This document shows, piece by piece, positions 25,790 to 37,839 of a stretch of 64,000 nucleotides of DNA. The DNA comes from Marichromatium bheemlicum. Lineage in GTDB: Bacteria; Pseudomonadota; Gammaproteobacteria; Chromatiales; Chromatiaceae. How positions within the stretch are numbered: position 1 is the stretch's first letter; the number at the start of each line of letters is the position of its first letter. Position numbers and translations under genes: made by a program. The DNA lies in assembly GCF_012276755.1 (NCBI RefSeq), contig NZ_JAAXKX010000017.1, positions 1 to 64,000 on the forward strand, given 5' to 3'. The notes beneath the pieces were generated by a model that searched no databases, was not told the DNA's origin, and saw nothing but the letters and a program-made list of their open reading frames with translations.

Positions 25790-27370
25790 ATGGTGGACAG
25801 ACGTGTGCAAGCGGGCCGGGGTAGCCAGGGGCGTAGGGCCGATCGGACGATCCTCGACGAGGAGGTGACCTTCGACCGCGAGCGGCAGCTGGTCTCGACG
25901 ACCGACCTGCGCGGCATCATCACCTATGCCAACGACGCCTTCGTCGAGGTCAGCGGCTTTACCCTCGACGAGCTGGTTGGGCGACCACACAACATCGTGC
26001 GTCATCCCGACATGCCCGCCGAGGCCTTCCGCGACATGTGGGAGAAGCTCAAGGCCGGGGAGAGTTGGCGCGGGCTGGTCAAGAACCGCTGCAAGGATGG
26101 CCGTTACTACTGGGTCGACGCCTATGTCACGCCCATCTTCGAGCGTGGTGAGCGCACGGGTTATCAGTCGGTGCGGACCTGCCCGGCTGAGCGCCGCTTG
26201 GTCGAGCGCGCTGCGCGGCTCTATGCGCGGATGCGGCGCGGTCAGCGGTTCGACCTGCTGCGCCTGGCGCGGCTGATCACGCCTTGGGTGGTGGGGACGC
26301 TCGCCCTCGGCGCCGCCGCCTGGTTGCTCTCGCCCGTGGCGGTGTTGGCCGGCGCGCTGATCGCCACCGCGACGGTACTCGTCGGCGGGGCGGAGCTGGT
26401 CGGCTGCCTGCGCCTGCTGGCACGGATGCGTCGCGAGTACGACAGCATCAGCCGTCAGGTCTATGCTGGTGACACCATCGCCGACGTCGTGCGTTTCCGG
26501 GTGGGTCTGCTGGAGGCGCGGGTGCGTACCATCCTCGGGCGGGTGAGCGATCGTGCCGACAAGCTCAAGCTGCTCGCCCAGCGCACCGCCGAGGCCTCGG
26601 CAGAGACCCTCGGCGAGGTCGAGACCCAGCGCAACGAACTCTCCCAGATCGCCACCGCGATGACCCAGATGAGCACCACCATCACCGACATCGCCAATAT
26701 CACCCACGAGTCCGAACAGCTACTGCAGCGTACCAATAGCAACTGTGGCAGTGCCCGCGATCGTATCCACGACAGTGCCCAGCGTACCCTGCGGTTGGCC
26801 GGCACCATGGAGACGGTGGCCGGACAATCGGAGGACCTACGCCAAGCCGCCGACAAGGTCGGCGGGGCGATGCAGGAGATCAACGGGCTGGCCGAGCAGA
26901 CCAACCTGCTCGCGCTCAACGCCGCGATCGAGGCGGCGCGCGCCGGCGAGCACGGGCGCGGCTTCTCGGTGGTGGCCGACGAGGTGCGCAACCTCTCCAA
27001 GCGCACCCAGCGCTTCACCGGTGAGATCCGTGCCAACATCGAGCAGATGAACGCCTATATCACCTCGCTGGTGCAGTCGCTCGGCGACAGCGTCGAGGGC
27101 GCCAAGGTGTGCTCGGCCGATAGTCGCGAGTCGATCACCCTGGTCGAGGAGATCGCCAGTCAGCTCGATCAGGTGCTCGACTATATCCACCGTGTCGCCT
27201 CGGCGACCGAGGAGCAGGGCGCGGTGGCCGAGGAGATTAGCCGCAACAGTCATCGCGTCGACGATGCCGCGCGCAGCACCCTGGAGAAGAGCCGCGAGCT
27301 GGCCGAGGTCGCCGAGGAGGCGCTCAGACAGTTGCAGCGCCTCCACGACATGAGTCGTACCTTCGGTTGA
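25790..27370 (+). CDS. Aer-like methyl-accepting chemotaxis protein with PAS sensor
   Basis: This 526-residue transducer has a cytoplasmic N-terminal PAS domain (about 30-135; LRGIITYANDAFVEVSGFTL, GRPHNIVRHPDMP, YYWVDAYVTPIFE), close to that of the redox/energy sensor Aer. Two adjacent membrane helices (about 165-205) follow, then a HAMP-like linker and a coiled-coil signalling domain with the conserved hairpin tip INGLAEQTNLLALNAAIEAA and AGEHGRGFSVVADEVRNLSK. There is no periplasmic ligand domain, so it should sense an internal cue, probably through bound FAD. It signals to CheA/CheW; none of these is in the window. It ends just before a hairpin pair that separates it from valS. Confidence 0.85.
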   Translation: MVDRRVQAGRGSQGRRADRTILDEEVTFDRERQLVSTTDLRGIITYANDAFVEVSGFTLDELVGRPHNIVRHPDMPAEAFRDMWEKLKAGESWRGLVKNRCKDGRYYWVDAYVTPIFERGERTGYQSVRTCPAERRLVERAARLYARMRRGQRFDLLRLARLITPWVVGTLALGAAAWLLSPVAVLAGALIATATVLVGGAELVGCLRLLARMRREYDSISRQVYAGDTIADVVRFRVGLLEARVRTILGRVSDRADKLKLLAQRTAEASAETLGEVETQRNELSQIATAMTQMSTTITDIANITHESEQLLQRTNSNCGSARDRIHDSAQRTLRLAGTMETVAGQSEDLRQAADKVGGAMQEINGLAEQTNLLALNAAIEAARAGEHGRGFSVVADEVRNLSKRTQRFTGEIRANIEQMNAYITSLVQSLGDSVEGAKVCSADSRESITLVEEIASQLDQVLDYIHRVASATEEQGAVAEEISRNSHRVDDAARSTLEKSRELAEVAEEALRQLQRLHDMSRTFG

Positions 27371-27416
27371 GCGCGGCGCGGGCGCGCCGGACAGGGTTCG
27401 TCGGGGGGGAGGGTGG

Positions 27417-27469
27417 CCGGGCGTGTGTTTGCACGCCCGGCGTGGTCTTGGCCGGGGTTGCCCCGGCCA
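27417..27469. terminator. Two hairpins between convergent chemoreceptor gene and valS
   Basis: CCGGGCGTG/CACGCCCGG (27417-27440, 6-nt loop) and TGGCCGGGG/CCCCGGCCA (27449-27469, 3-nt loop) are perfect stems. They lie between the two stop codons. T runs are short on both strands, so termination strength is uncertain. Confidence 0.55.
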
Positions 27470-27483
27470 GCGACCCGCTCGGC

Positions 27484-30327
<2,844 letters not shown>

Positions 30328-30470
30328 GTCGGTTTAGGGCTCGTTGATGGTGCGAATGCGAAACCTGTCAGTATACCCGATGCAAAGGGCCTGAAAATGA
30401 CGGACGAGGGCGCTCGCCAGCGACCAGGAGGGTCGAACCGCAAAGTCGCAAAGGAGATGAGGCGTATGCA

Positions 30471-30508
30471 ACCCGTAGGGTGGGCAAAGCGCAGCGTGCC
30501 CACCGGGT
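30471..30508 (+). repeat. GGTGGGCA hairpin repeat
   Basis: GGTGGGCA (30479-30486) pairs with TGCCCACC (30497-30504), with an outer ACCCG/CGGGT pair. The 26-bp core is the exact reverse complement of 36380-36405. This hairpin is a common intergenic repeat in proteobacteria and yields spurious GWAKRSVPT-type peptides when translated. Confidence 0.7.
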
Positions 30509-30565
30509 GCGAGTGATGACCTGCGAGATGGAGCGAGGAAGGCGACCAGCCACCAGTCGCCAGGA

Positions 30566-30734
30566 TTGAACCGCAAAGCCGCGAAGCGCGCAAAGGGGAT
30601 GATGCATGATGCCGGGGCGAGGCCATGGACGGCGCGGGTCCGCACCACCGTCGGGTGATTGTGCCCACTGGTGGCTGATCGCTGGCGGCTGTCGGCTCAA
30701 TCCCCCTTCGCGCGCTTCGCGGCTTTGCGGTTCA
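30566..30734. repeat. MITE-like element with 33-bp terminal inverted repeats
   Basis: TTGAACCGCAAAGCCGCGAA begins the left arm (30566-30598), and its reverse complement closes the element (30702-30734), with one mismatch over 33 bp. The 103-bp interior has no coding potential. A second copy with a degraded right arm lies at 44602-44764. The structure (small, non-coding, long terminal inverted repeats, dispersed) is that of a miniature inverted-repeat element. Confidence 0.75.
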
Positions 30735-30814
30735 AGCCTCCCCGCCGACACGATAGACTCGAACCGACGCCGCCGGCGTGGCCGGCATCCATTCGCACAC
30801 GAACGAGAGGACCG

Positions 30815-33592
30815 ATGATGATGGCGACGACCACCCAGTCCGTGTTCGCATTCGAGGAAGGCGATGGCAAGGACAAGCAGCTGCTCGGCGGCAAGGGGGC
30901 GAATCTCTGCGAGATGACCCAGATCGGGCTCAACGTCCCGCCCGGCTTCGTGATCGCCACCAGCGCCTGTCTCGACTATCTGGCCGCGCCCGAGCAGGGG
31001 CTGCCGGCGGCGCTGATGGAGGAGGTGCGCGCACAGATGCGCGCGGTCGAGGAGAAGACCGGCAAGGGCTTCGGCGACCCCGACAACCCGCTGCTGGTCT
31101 CGGTGCGCTCGGGCTCGGCGATGTCGATGCCGGGGATGATGGACACCATCCTCAACCTCGGGCTCAACGCCGCCACCCTGCAGGGCGAGATCCGCGCCAC
31201 CGGTGACGCGCGCTTCGGCTACGACGCCTATCGCCGCTTCATCCAGCTCTTCGGCAAGGTCGCGCTCGGCATCGACGACGCGGTCTTCGACACCGCCTTC
31301 GACGAGATCAAGCGCGCCGCCCACGCTCGCCAGGACGTCGACCTCTCGGCGCGCGAACTCGAACAGGTCTGCGAGCGCTTCCTCGCGCTGGTGCGCGAGC
31401 ACACCGGCCAGCCCTTCCCCGAGGACCCCTACCAACAGCTCGAACTCGCCATCCAGGCGGTGTTCAACAGCTGGCAGGGCAAGCGCGCGGTCGACTACCG
31501 GCGTCAGTTCCACATCACCCCGGAGATGGCCAACGGCACCGCCGTCAACGTCGTCACCATGGTCTTCGGCAATCGCGGAGAGGACTCGGCCACCGGCGTG
31601 GCCTTCACCCGCAACCCGGGCACCGGTGAGAACCGGCTCTACGGCGAGTACCTGGTCAACGCCCAGGGCGAGGACGTGGTCGCCGGCATCCGCACCCCCA
31701 AGCCGATCGACCGTCTCGCCGACGAGATGCCGGAGATGGCCACCGCGCTCGCTGAGCTGCGCGACAAGCTCGAACGCCATTACCGCGAGGTGCAGGACTT
31801 CGAGTTCACCATCGAGCGCGGCCAGCTCTACTGCCTGCAGACGCGCAACGGCAAGATGAACGCCACGGCGATGGTGCGCACCTCGGTGGAGATGGTCGAG
31901 GCGGGGCTGATCGAGCGCGAGCGCGCGTTGTTGCGCATCGCCCCCGACCTGCTCGAACAGATGCTCTTCCCCCGGCTCGACCCCGGGGTGGTGGCCGAGT
32001 CCGTCGCCCAGGGGCTGCCGGCCTCGCCGGGGGCGGCCTCGGGGATCGCGGTGTTCGACGCCGATCGCGCCGAGCAGCTCGGGCGCGAACAGGGGCTGAA
32101 GGTGATCCTGGTGCGCGAGGAGACCAAGCCCGAGGACATCCACGGCTTCTTCGCCGCCGCCGGCATCCTCACCTCGCGCGGCGGCAAGACCTCGCACGCG
32201 GCGGTGGTCGCGCGTGGCATGGGCAAGCCCTGTGTGGCCGGGGCCGAGGGCATCAGCGTCGATGTCGAGCGGCGCGAGGCGCGGGTCGGGCTGACCCGCT
32301 TTCGCGAGGGCGAGACCATCACCATCGACGGCACCTCGGGCAAGGTCTACATCGGCGCCATCGCCACCGTCGAACCGGAGTTCACCACCGAACTCAGCAC
32401 CCTGCTCGGCTGGGCCGACGCGCACGCCCGGCTGCGCGTGCTTGCTAACGCCGACACCCCGGACGACGCCCGTCGGGCGCGCCGCTATGGCGCCGTCGGC
32501 ATCGGGCTGGCGCGTACCGAGCGGATGTTCAACGACGTCGAGCGGTTGCCGATCGTCATCGAGATGATCGTCGCCGAGACCCCGGAGCAGCGTCAGGACG
32601 CGCTCGACCGGCTGCTGCCGCTGCAACGCGCCGACTTCCAGTCGCTGTTCGAGGTGATGTCGCCCAACCCGGTGACCATCCGTCTGCTCGACCCGCCGAT
32701 CCACGAGTTCCTCCCCGACGCCCAGGTGCTCGAACGCGAGATCGCCGACCTGCGCGCGCTCGAGTGCGGCGCGCGCGGGCTCGGCGTGCTCGCCGGGGCG
32801 ATGGGCCTGCTGCACGCCGAGGACACCCTGCGCCACGAGGTCGACCGCGCCCGGCGGCTGGTCGAGCCGGCGCTGGTCGAGGAGGCGATCGCCAAGAAGG
32901 AGGCGATGCTGCGCAAGGTGCGCCTGCTCTACGAGACCAACCCCATGCTCGGCCATCGCGGCGTGCGGCTCGGCATCACCTTCCCCGAGATCTACCAGAT
33001 GCAGGTGCGCGCCATCCTCGAGGCCGCCGCCGAGTGCGCCAAGGCCGGCATCGAGGTCCATCCCCAGATCAAGGTGCCGCAGGTCTGCACCGCGCAGGAG
33101 CTGCGCATGGTCCGCGCCTCGGTCGAGACCATCCACGCCGAGGTCGCCGAGCGCTACGGCGCGCCGGTCGCTTTCCGCTTCGGCACCATGATCGAGGTGG
33201 TGCGCGCCTGCATGCGCGCCGAGTCGCTCGCCGAGGAGGCCGACTTCTTCTCCTTCGGCACCAACGACCTCACCCAGGCGACCTTCTCGTTCTCGCGCGA
33301 GGACGCCGAGAACAAGTTCCTGCCGCTCTACAACCAGTCCGGCATCCTCCAGGACAACCCCTTCGACGTGCTCGACCGCAAGGGCGTCGGCAAGCTCATG
33401 GAGCTGGCGGTGGAGTGGGGGCGGCGGGTCAAGCCCAACCTGCACGTCGGCATCTGCGGCGAGCACGGCGGCCACCCCGACTCCATCGCCTTCTGCCATC
33501 AGGCCGGGCTCGACTACGTCAGTTGCTCCGGCCCGCGGGTGCCGGTGGCGCGGCTGGCGGCGGCGCACGCCGCGCTGGCCGGACGGCCATGA
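30815..33592 (+). CDS. ppdK: Pyruvate, phosphate dikinase
   Basis: About 925 residues. It interconverts pyruvate, ATP and phosphate with phosphoenolpyruvate, AMP and pyrophosphate. Domains in order: N-terminal nucleotide-binding domain (LLGGKGANLCEM; RSGSAMSMPGMMDTILNLGL), swivelling phosphohistidine domain (GGKTSHAAVVARGMGKPCVA, catalytic His in TSH near residue 455), and C-terminal PEP/pyruvate TIM barrel (HVGICGEHGGHP). Three ATGs in a row (30815, 30818, 30821) follow GAGAGG; either of the first two is plausible. The Thr before the catalytic His is the site used by PDRP regulators. It probably supports gluconeogenesis or glycogen synthesis. Confidence 0.96.
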   Translation: MMMATTTQSVFAFEEGDGKDKQLLGGKGANLCEMTQIGLNVPPGFVIATSACLDYLAAPEQGLPAALMEEVRAQMRAVEEKTGKGFGDPDNPLLVSVRSGSAMSMPGMMDTILNLGLNAATLQGEIRATGDARFGYDAYRRFIQLFGKVALGIDDAVFDTAFDEIKRAAHARQDVDLSARELEQVCERFLALVREHTGQPFPEDPYQQLELAIQAVFNSWQGKRAVDYRRQFHITPEMANGTAVNVVTMVFGNRGEDSATGVAFTRNPGTGENRLYGEYLVNAQGEDVVAGIRTPKPIDRLADEMPEMATALAELRDKLERHYREVQDFEFTIERGQLYCLQTRNGKMNATAMVRTSVEMVEAGLIERERALLRIAPDLLEQMLFPRLDPGVVAESVAQGLPASPGAASGIAVFDADRAEQLGREQGLKVILVREETKPEDIHGFFAAAGILTSRGGKTSHAAVVARGMGKPCVAGAEGISVDVERREARVGLTRFREGETITIDGTSGKVYIGAIATVEPEFTTELSTLLGWADAHARLRVLANADTPDDARRARRYGAVGIGLARTERMFNDVERLPIVIEMIVAETPEQRQDALDRLLPLQRADFQSLFEVMSPNPVTIRLLDPPIHEFLPDAQVLEREIADLRALECGARGLGVLAGAMGLLHAEDTLRHEVDRARRLVEPALVEEAIAKKEAMLRKVRLLYETNPMLGHRGVRLGITFPEIYQMQVRAILEAAAECAKAGIEVHPQIKVPQVCTAQELRMVRASVETIHAEVAERYGAPVAFRFGTMIEVVRACMRAESLAEEADFFSFGTNDLTQATFSFSREDAENKFLPLYNQSGILQDNPFDVLDRKGVGKLMELAVEWGRRVKPNLHVGICGEHGGHPDSIAFCHQAGLDYVSCSGPRVPVARLAAAHAALAGRP

Positions 33593-33607
33593 GGGGCATG
33601 GCCCGGC

Positions 33608-36010
33608 GTGCGGGGCGAGGGCGCGGCTAGGGTGTCGAGGGCGGACGGGAGCGGCGCACCGGCCGAGTCGATCCGGGTGCGCGGTCAGGTGCAGGGCGTC
33701 GGCTTCCGCCCGACGGTGTGGCGGCTGGCGCGCGACTGCGCCCTGGTCGGCGATGTCCGCAACGACGGCGAGGGCGTGCTGATCCGCGTCCGTCCCGGCG
33801 CCGGTGCGCCGCCCGAGGCGATCGCGCGCTTCTGCGCCCGGCTGCGCGCCGAGTGCCCGCCGCTGGCGCAGATCGAGCGCATCGAGCGCGCGCCGCTCGC
33901 CGACCCCGCCGCGCTCGCCGGGGTCGGCGATTTCGTCATCGTCGCCAGCGCCGACACCCCGGTGCACACCGCCATCGTCCCCGATGCCGCCACCTGCAGC
34001 GCCTGCGCCGCCGAGGTGCGGGACCCGGCGAACCGCCGTCATCGCTACCCCTTCACCAACTGCACCCACTGCGGGCCACGGCTGTCGATCGTCGAGTCCA
34101 TCCCCTACGATCGGGCCAACACCAGCATGGCGCGCTTCCCGCTGTGCCCGGCGTGCGCGCGCGAGTACGCCGACCCCGCCGACCGGCGCTTCCACGCCCA
34201 GCCCAACGCCTGCCCGGTGTGCGGCCCGCGGGTCTGGCTCGCCGGGGCCGACGGTCGGGCGCTGGAGGAGACCGGGGCCGACCCCATCGCCGCCGCCAGC
34301 GCCCGGCTCGCCGCGGGCGAGATCCTCGCCATCAAGGGCATCGGCGGCTTCCATCTCGCCTGCGACGCCGGCAATGATCGGGCGGTGGCCGAGCTGCGTC
34401 GGCGCAAGCGGCGCCCGGGCAAGCCCTTCGCGCTGATGGCGCGCGATCTTGCGGTGGTGCGCCGCCACTGCCTGCTCGCCCCCGGCGAGGCCGAGACCCT
34501 CGCCAGCCCCGCCGCACCCATCGTGCTGCTGGCGCGTCGCGCCGACGGCGCCCCGCTCGCCGAGGCGGTCGCGCCCGGCCAGTCGACCCTGGGGATGCTG
34601 CTGCCCTACAGCCCGCTGCACCTGCTGCTGCTCGCCGAGTGGACGCGCCCGTTGGTGATGACCAGCGGCAACCGCGCCGGCGCGCCGCAGTGCATCGACA
34701 ACGACGAGGCGCTGCAGGCGCTCGCCGGGATCGCCGACGCTTGGCTGCTGCACGACCGCGACATCCGCAACCGCGTCGACGACTCGGTGGTGCGCACCAT
34801 CGCCGCGCGCCCCCGGCTGCTGCGCCGCGCCCGTGGCCACGCCCCCGGCGCGCTCGTCCTGCCGCCGGGGCTGGCGCAGGGCGCGGCGACGGTCGCGCTC
34901 GGCGGCGAGCTGAAGAACACCTTGTGTCTCGGTGACGGTGAGCGGGTGATCCTCAGCCAACACCTCGGTGATCTCGAAGAGGCGGGCAGCGCGCGCGCCT
35001 GGGTGGCCACCCTGGCGCGCTATCTGGCGCTGTTCGAGCACCGGCCCACACGCATCGCGATCGACGCCCACCCCGACTATCGCGCCAGCCAGTACGGTCG
35101 CGACTGGGCCGCGCGCGCCGGGCTGGCGCTGGTCGAGGTGCAACACCACCACGCCCATATCGCCGCGCTGCTCGCCGAGCACGGCCGCCCGCCCGAGGCC
35201 GGGCCGGTGCTCGGCATCGCCCTCGACGGGCTCGGCTGGGGGGAGGGCGGCACCCTCTGGGGCGGCGAGCTGCTGCAGGTCGACTATCGCGGGTCGCGAC
35301 GGCTCGGCGGGCTGTGCCCGGCGGCGCTGCCGGGCGGGGCGCGGGCGATGGTCGAGCCCTGGCGCAACCTGCTCGCCCAGCTCGAACGCGCCGGGCTGCT
35401 CGATGCCGCGCTGCGCCGCTGGGCCGCGCTCGAGGCGGTACGCGCGCTCGCCGCGCAACCGCTCGAGGCGCTACGCACCCTGATCGCGCGCGGGCTCAAC
35501 GCCCCGTCGTCGAGTTCGGCGGGGCGGCTGTTCGACGCCGTCGCCGCCGCGCTCGGCCTCGCCCCGGCCCGGCTCGGCTACGAGGGCGAGGCCGCGATCG
35601 CCGTCGAGACCCTGGCCGCCACCGTGCCCCCCGCGCCCGAGGGCTACCCCTTCGCCCTCGACACCGCCGCCGACGGTCGGCTGATGATCGACCCCGCGCC
35701 GCTGTGGCCCGCGCTGTTCGACGATCTCGCCGCCGGGACCACCCCGGCGCGCGCCGCCGCGCGCTTCCACGACGGCCTGATCCACGCCCTGGTCGCATGC
35801 GCCACCCGGCTCTGCGCCAGCCACCGGCTCGACACCGTCGCCCTCAGCGGCGGCGTCATGCAGAATCGCCGCCTCGTCGAACCCCTCGCCACCGCCCTGG
35901 AGGCCCGGGGCCTCCAAGTCCTCCTCCACCGCCGCGTCCCCGCCAACGACGGCGGACTGGCGCTGGGACAACTGTGCGTGGCGCGGGCGAGAGAACAAGC
36001 CGCCCCGTAG
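33608..36010 (+). CDS. hypF: Carbamoyltransferase HypF, [NiFe]-hydrogenase maturation
   Basis: About 800 residues. HypF makes the carbamoyl group that becomes the CN ligands of the NiFe centre. Domains: acylphosphatase (RVRGQVQGVGFRPTVW, near residue 25-40), two zinc-finger-like motifs (CSACAAEV...CTHCGP and CPACAREY...CPVCGP), a YrdC-like domain (AIKGIGGFHLACDA; KRRPGKPFALMARD), and a Kae1-like domain (VQHHHAHIAALLAEHG; ALDGLGWGEGGTLWGGEL). The start is GTG; 33608 gives this length, and a second GTG at 33632 is equally possible. No hydrogenase or other hyp gene is in view, which is common for hypF. Confidence 0.95.
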   Translation: MRGEGAARVSRADGSGAPAESIRVRGQVQGVGFRPTVWRLARDCALVGDVRNDGEGVLIRVRPGAGAPPEAIARFCARLRAECPPLAQIERIERAPLADPAALAGVGDFVIVASADTPVHTAIVPDAATCSACAAEVRDPANRRHRYPFTNCTHCGPRLSIVESIPYDRANTSMARFPLCPACAREYADPADRRFHAQPNACPVCGPRVWLAGADGRALEETGADPIAAASARLAAGEILAIKGIGGFHLACDAGNDRAVAELRRRKRRPGKPFALMARDLAVVRRHCLLAPGEAETLASPAAPIVLLARRADGAPLAEAVAPGQSTLGMLLPYSPLHLLLLAEWTRPLVMTSGNRAGAPQCIDNDEALQALAGIADAWLLHDRDIRNRVDDSVVRTIAARPRLLRRARGHAPGALVLPPGLAQGAATVALGGELKNTLCLGDGERVILSQHLGDLEEAGSARAWVATLARYLALFEHRPTRIAIDAHPDYRASQYGRDWAARAGLALVEVQHHHAHIAALLAEHGRPPEAGPVLGIALDGLGWGEGGTLWGGELLQVDYRGSRRLGGLCPAALPGGARAMVEPWRNLLAQLERAGLLDAALRRWAALEAVRALAAQPLEALRTLIARGLNAPSSSSAGRLFDAVAAALGLAPARLGYEGEAAIAVETLAATVPPAPEGYPFALDTAADGRLMIDPAPLWPALFDDLAAGTTPARAAARFHDGLIHALVACATRLCASHRLDTVALSGGVMQNRRLVEPLATALEARGLQVLLHRRVPANDGGLALGQLCVARAREQAAP

Positions 36011-36131
36011 ACCGGGCAAGGCGTCCGGCGTTGACGGTCTGGGAGAGTTGAACCGCAAAGACACCGTCTTTCCCGCCAACCGCCGACCATGCACGCCAGT
36101 CTTCCCCACTGGAGGCTGGAGGCTGGAGGCT

Positions 36132-36230
36132 GATTCGAACCGCAAAGACGCGAAGGACGCGAAGCAAGAGACGTATCGGCTGGCCGCCAGCCGTCTCCCC
36201 CTTTGGCGAAAGGGGGCAGGGGAATTCGAA
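36132..36230 (+). repeat. Dispersed repeat, partner of 25392-25491
   Basis: Begins GATTCGAACCGCAAAGACGC and ends GGGGAATTCGAA. It aligns end to end with the reverse complement of 25392-25491. The first 30 bases are the same core as the terminal repeats of the element at 30566-30734. Confidence 0.75.
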
Positions 36231-36242
36231 TCTGCCGTGTAG

Positions 36243-36309
36243 GTTGGGTGAGCCGTCCACCCTTGGCGCTAGCGGTAGACCGCCAAGCTGCCCGGACGGG
36301 TCACCCAAC
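36243..36309. repeat. Palindromic GTTGGGT element
   Basis: GTTGGGTGAGCCGTCC (36243-36258) pairs with GGACGGGTCACCCAAC (36294-36309) with one mismatch, and a nested CTTGGCG/CGCCAAG pair lies inside. It resembles the element at 44835-44901 in both arm sequence and arm spacing, so both belong to one palindromic repeat family. Confidence 0.7.
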
Positions 36310-36379
36310 AGCGAGGACTCGTCAGGCCCGCGCCAGAGGTCGCCGGGCAACCCGACCCATCACCCTGGTCACCGCCTGC

Positions 36380-36405
36380 GGTGGGCACGCTGCGCTTTGC
36401 CCACC
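36380..36405 (-). repeat. GGTGGGCA hairpin repeat, second copy
   Basis: Exact reverse complement of the 26-bp core at 30479-30504 (GGTGGGCA ... TGCCCACC). Confidence 0.7.
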
Positions 36406-36640
36406 CTACGTTTATTCACCCTGTCCCCTTCTCTATCTTCGCGTTCTTTGTGTCTTGGCGGTTCAATCTGCTGACCGCCGTCATGCGATGACGGTTTCCG
36501 GCGTCTGCATGGCTGCGCGTCGTCCGACCCACGGTCCGGTCGCCCGCTGGCGGCTGGCGGCTGGCGGCTGATAGCTGGTAGCTGGTCGCTGACGGCTCGT
36601 TGTATCTTGGGTCGTCTTGCAACCCAGGAGATGTTCCCAG

Positions 36641-37714
36641 ATGTCACGTCCGGCTCGTGCTCGTATCGATCTCGCAGCGATACGCCACAATTATCTGCAC
36701 GCCAAGTCCTGCGCGCCCTCGGCGCGGGCGTGGGCGGTGGTCAAGGCCGATGCCTACGGGCATGGCGCGGTGGCGGTGGCGCGGGCGCTGGCGCCAGTGG
36801 CCGACGGCTTTGCGGTGGCCTTCCTGGAGGAGGCGCTGGAGCTGCGCGAGTCGGGCGTCGAGGGGCCGATCCTACTGCTCGAGGGGGTGTTCGCGCCCGA
36901 TGAGCTGGCGGCGGTCGATCGCGCCGGGCTGGACATGGTGGTGCACGCCGAGCACCAGCTCGAGTGGATCGCGGCGGCCCGTCCCGAGCGCCCCTTCGGC
37001 TGCTGGCTCAAGGTCGACTCGGGGATGCACCGGGTGGGGTTTGCGCCGCCGGATGTTGCCGCGGCGTTGGCGCGGTTGCGTGCGTGCCCCCAGGTCGGGC
37101 GGCTGCGCGCGATCAGCCATCTGGCGCGTGCCGACGAGCCGGGCGAGCCCTATAGCGCGCGCCAGCTCGCCGCCTTCGACGATGCGGTCGCGGGTGTCGT
37201 GCCGGCGAGCCTGGCCAACTCGGCGGCGGTGCTCGATCTGCCGGCGGCGCATCGCGACTGGGTGCGCCCGGGGATCATGCTCTATGGCGTCTCGCCCTTC
37301 GATACGGCCCATCCCAATGCCGCCGCGCTACGCCCGGCGATGACCCTGGAGTCGGCGCTGATCGCCATCCGCACGCTGCCCGCCGGGGAGCCGGTCGGCT
37401 ATGGCGGGCGCTTTGTCTGTCGCCGTCCGAGCCGCATCGGGGTGGTGGCGATCGGCTACGCCGACGGCTATCCGCGCCACGCCCCGGACGGGGTGGCGGT
37501 GATGGTGCGCGGGCAGTGCGCGCCGCTCGCCGGGCGGGTGTCGATGGACATGATCACGGTCGATCTCACCGACCTCCCCGAGGCCGTCGTCGGCGATCGC
37601 GTCGAGCTGTGGGGGACGCGGGTCGACGCCGGCGCGCTGGCCCGCGCGAGCGACACCATCGCCTATCAGTTGTTCACCAATCTCAAGCGGGTGCGGGTCG
37701 AACATCAGGCGTGA
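36641..37714 (+). CDS. alr: Alanine racemase
   Basis: 357 residues from the ATG at 36641 (MSRPARARIDLAAIRHNY), with AGGAG 10 bp upstream. It is a PLP fold-type III enzyme that interconverts L- and D-alanine for peptidoglycan. The PLP lysine lies in VVKADAYGHG (near residue 34), and the catalytic tyrosine region is IGYADGYPR, with RVSMDMITVDLT near the dimer interface. It is about the usual length for Alr and intact. The repeat-rich gap upstream ends only about 30-40 bp before the start. Confidence 0.95.
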   Translation: MSRPARARIDLAAIRHNYLHAKSCAPSARAWAVVKADAYGHGAVAVARALAPVADGFAVAFLEEALELRESGVEGPILLLEGVFAPDELAAVDRAGLDMVVHAEHQLEWIAAARPERPFGCWLKVDSGMHRVGFAPPDVAAALARLRACPQVGRLRAISHLARADEPGEPYSARQLAAFDDAVAGVVPASLANSAAVLDLPAAHRDWVRPGIMLYGVSPFDTAHPNAAALRPAMTLESALIAIRTLPAGEPVGYGGRFVCRRPSRIGVVAIGYADGYPRHAPDGVAVMVRGQCAPLAGRVSMDMITVDLTDLPEAVVGDRVELWGTRVDAGALARASDTIAYQLFTNLKRVRVEHQA

Positions 37715-37839
37715 TGCGCCGTCGCGGCCGTCGATCGCCAACGTTGATCCTGACGATCAAAAAAATTCTCTTTCTGAGCGTCGAACTTTGGAGTAGATAG
37801 CCGGCTGTGGTTTGACGGCAATCCAGAGGTAACGGAGAA

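Larger units (their letters stand above)
30328..30814. other. Intergenic region, 487 bp, with repeat elements
   Basis: The gap between divergent valS and ppdK contains no supported gene. It holds a GGTGGGCA-type hairpin (30471-30508) and a complete inverted-repeat element (30566-30734). The ppdK promoter presumably lies between 30735 and 30800 or inside the element. Confidence 0.6.
36011..36640. other. Intergenic region, 630 bp, composite of repeats
   Basis: No gene is supported between hypF and alr. The gap contains several AACCGCAAAGA-type motifs (36049 and 36137 rightwards; 36436-36468 leftwards, CTTGGCGGTTCAA), the repeat shared with 25392-25491, a palindromic GTTGGGT element, a GGTGGGCA hairpin, and short GGCTGGCGG runs near 36545-36575. 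The outward-facing core motifs at 36135 and 36468 enclose about 330 bp, like a larger composite element. Confidence 0.65.

Noticed and set aside
30368-35458. A 1696-codon open frame on the minus strand across ppdK and hypF
   Set aside because: It is antisense to two certain genes, its translation is Gly/Arg/Ala/Leu/His-rich with no family resemblance, and such long antisense frames are expected opposite GC-rich coding sequence with strong third-position bias.
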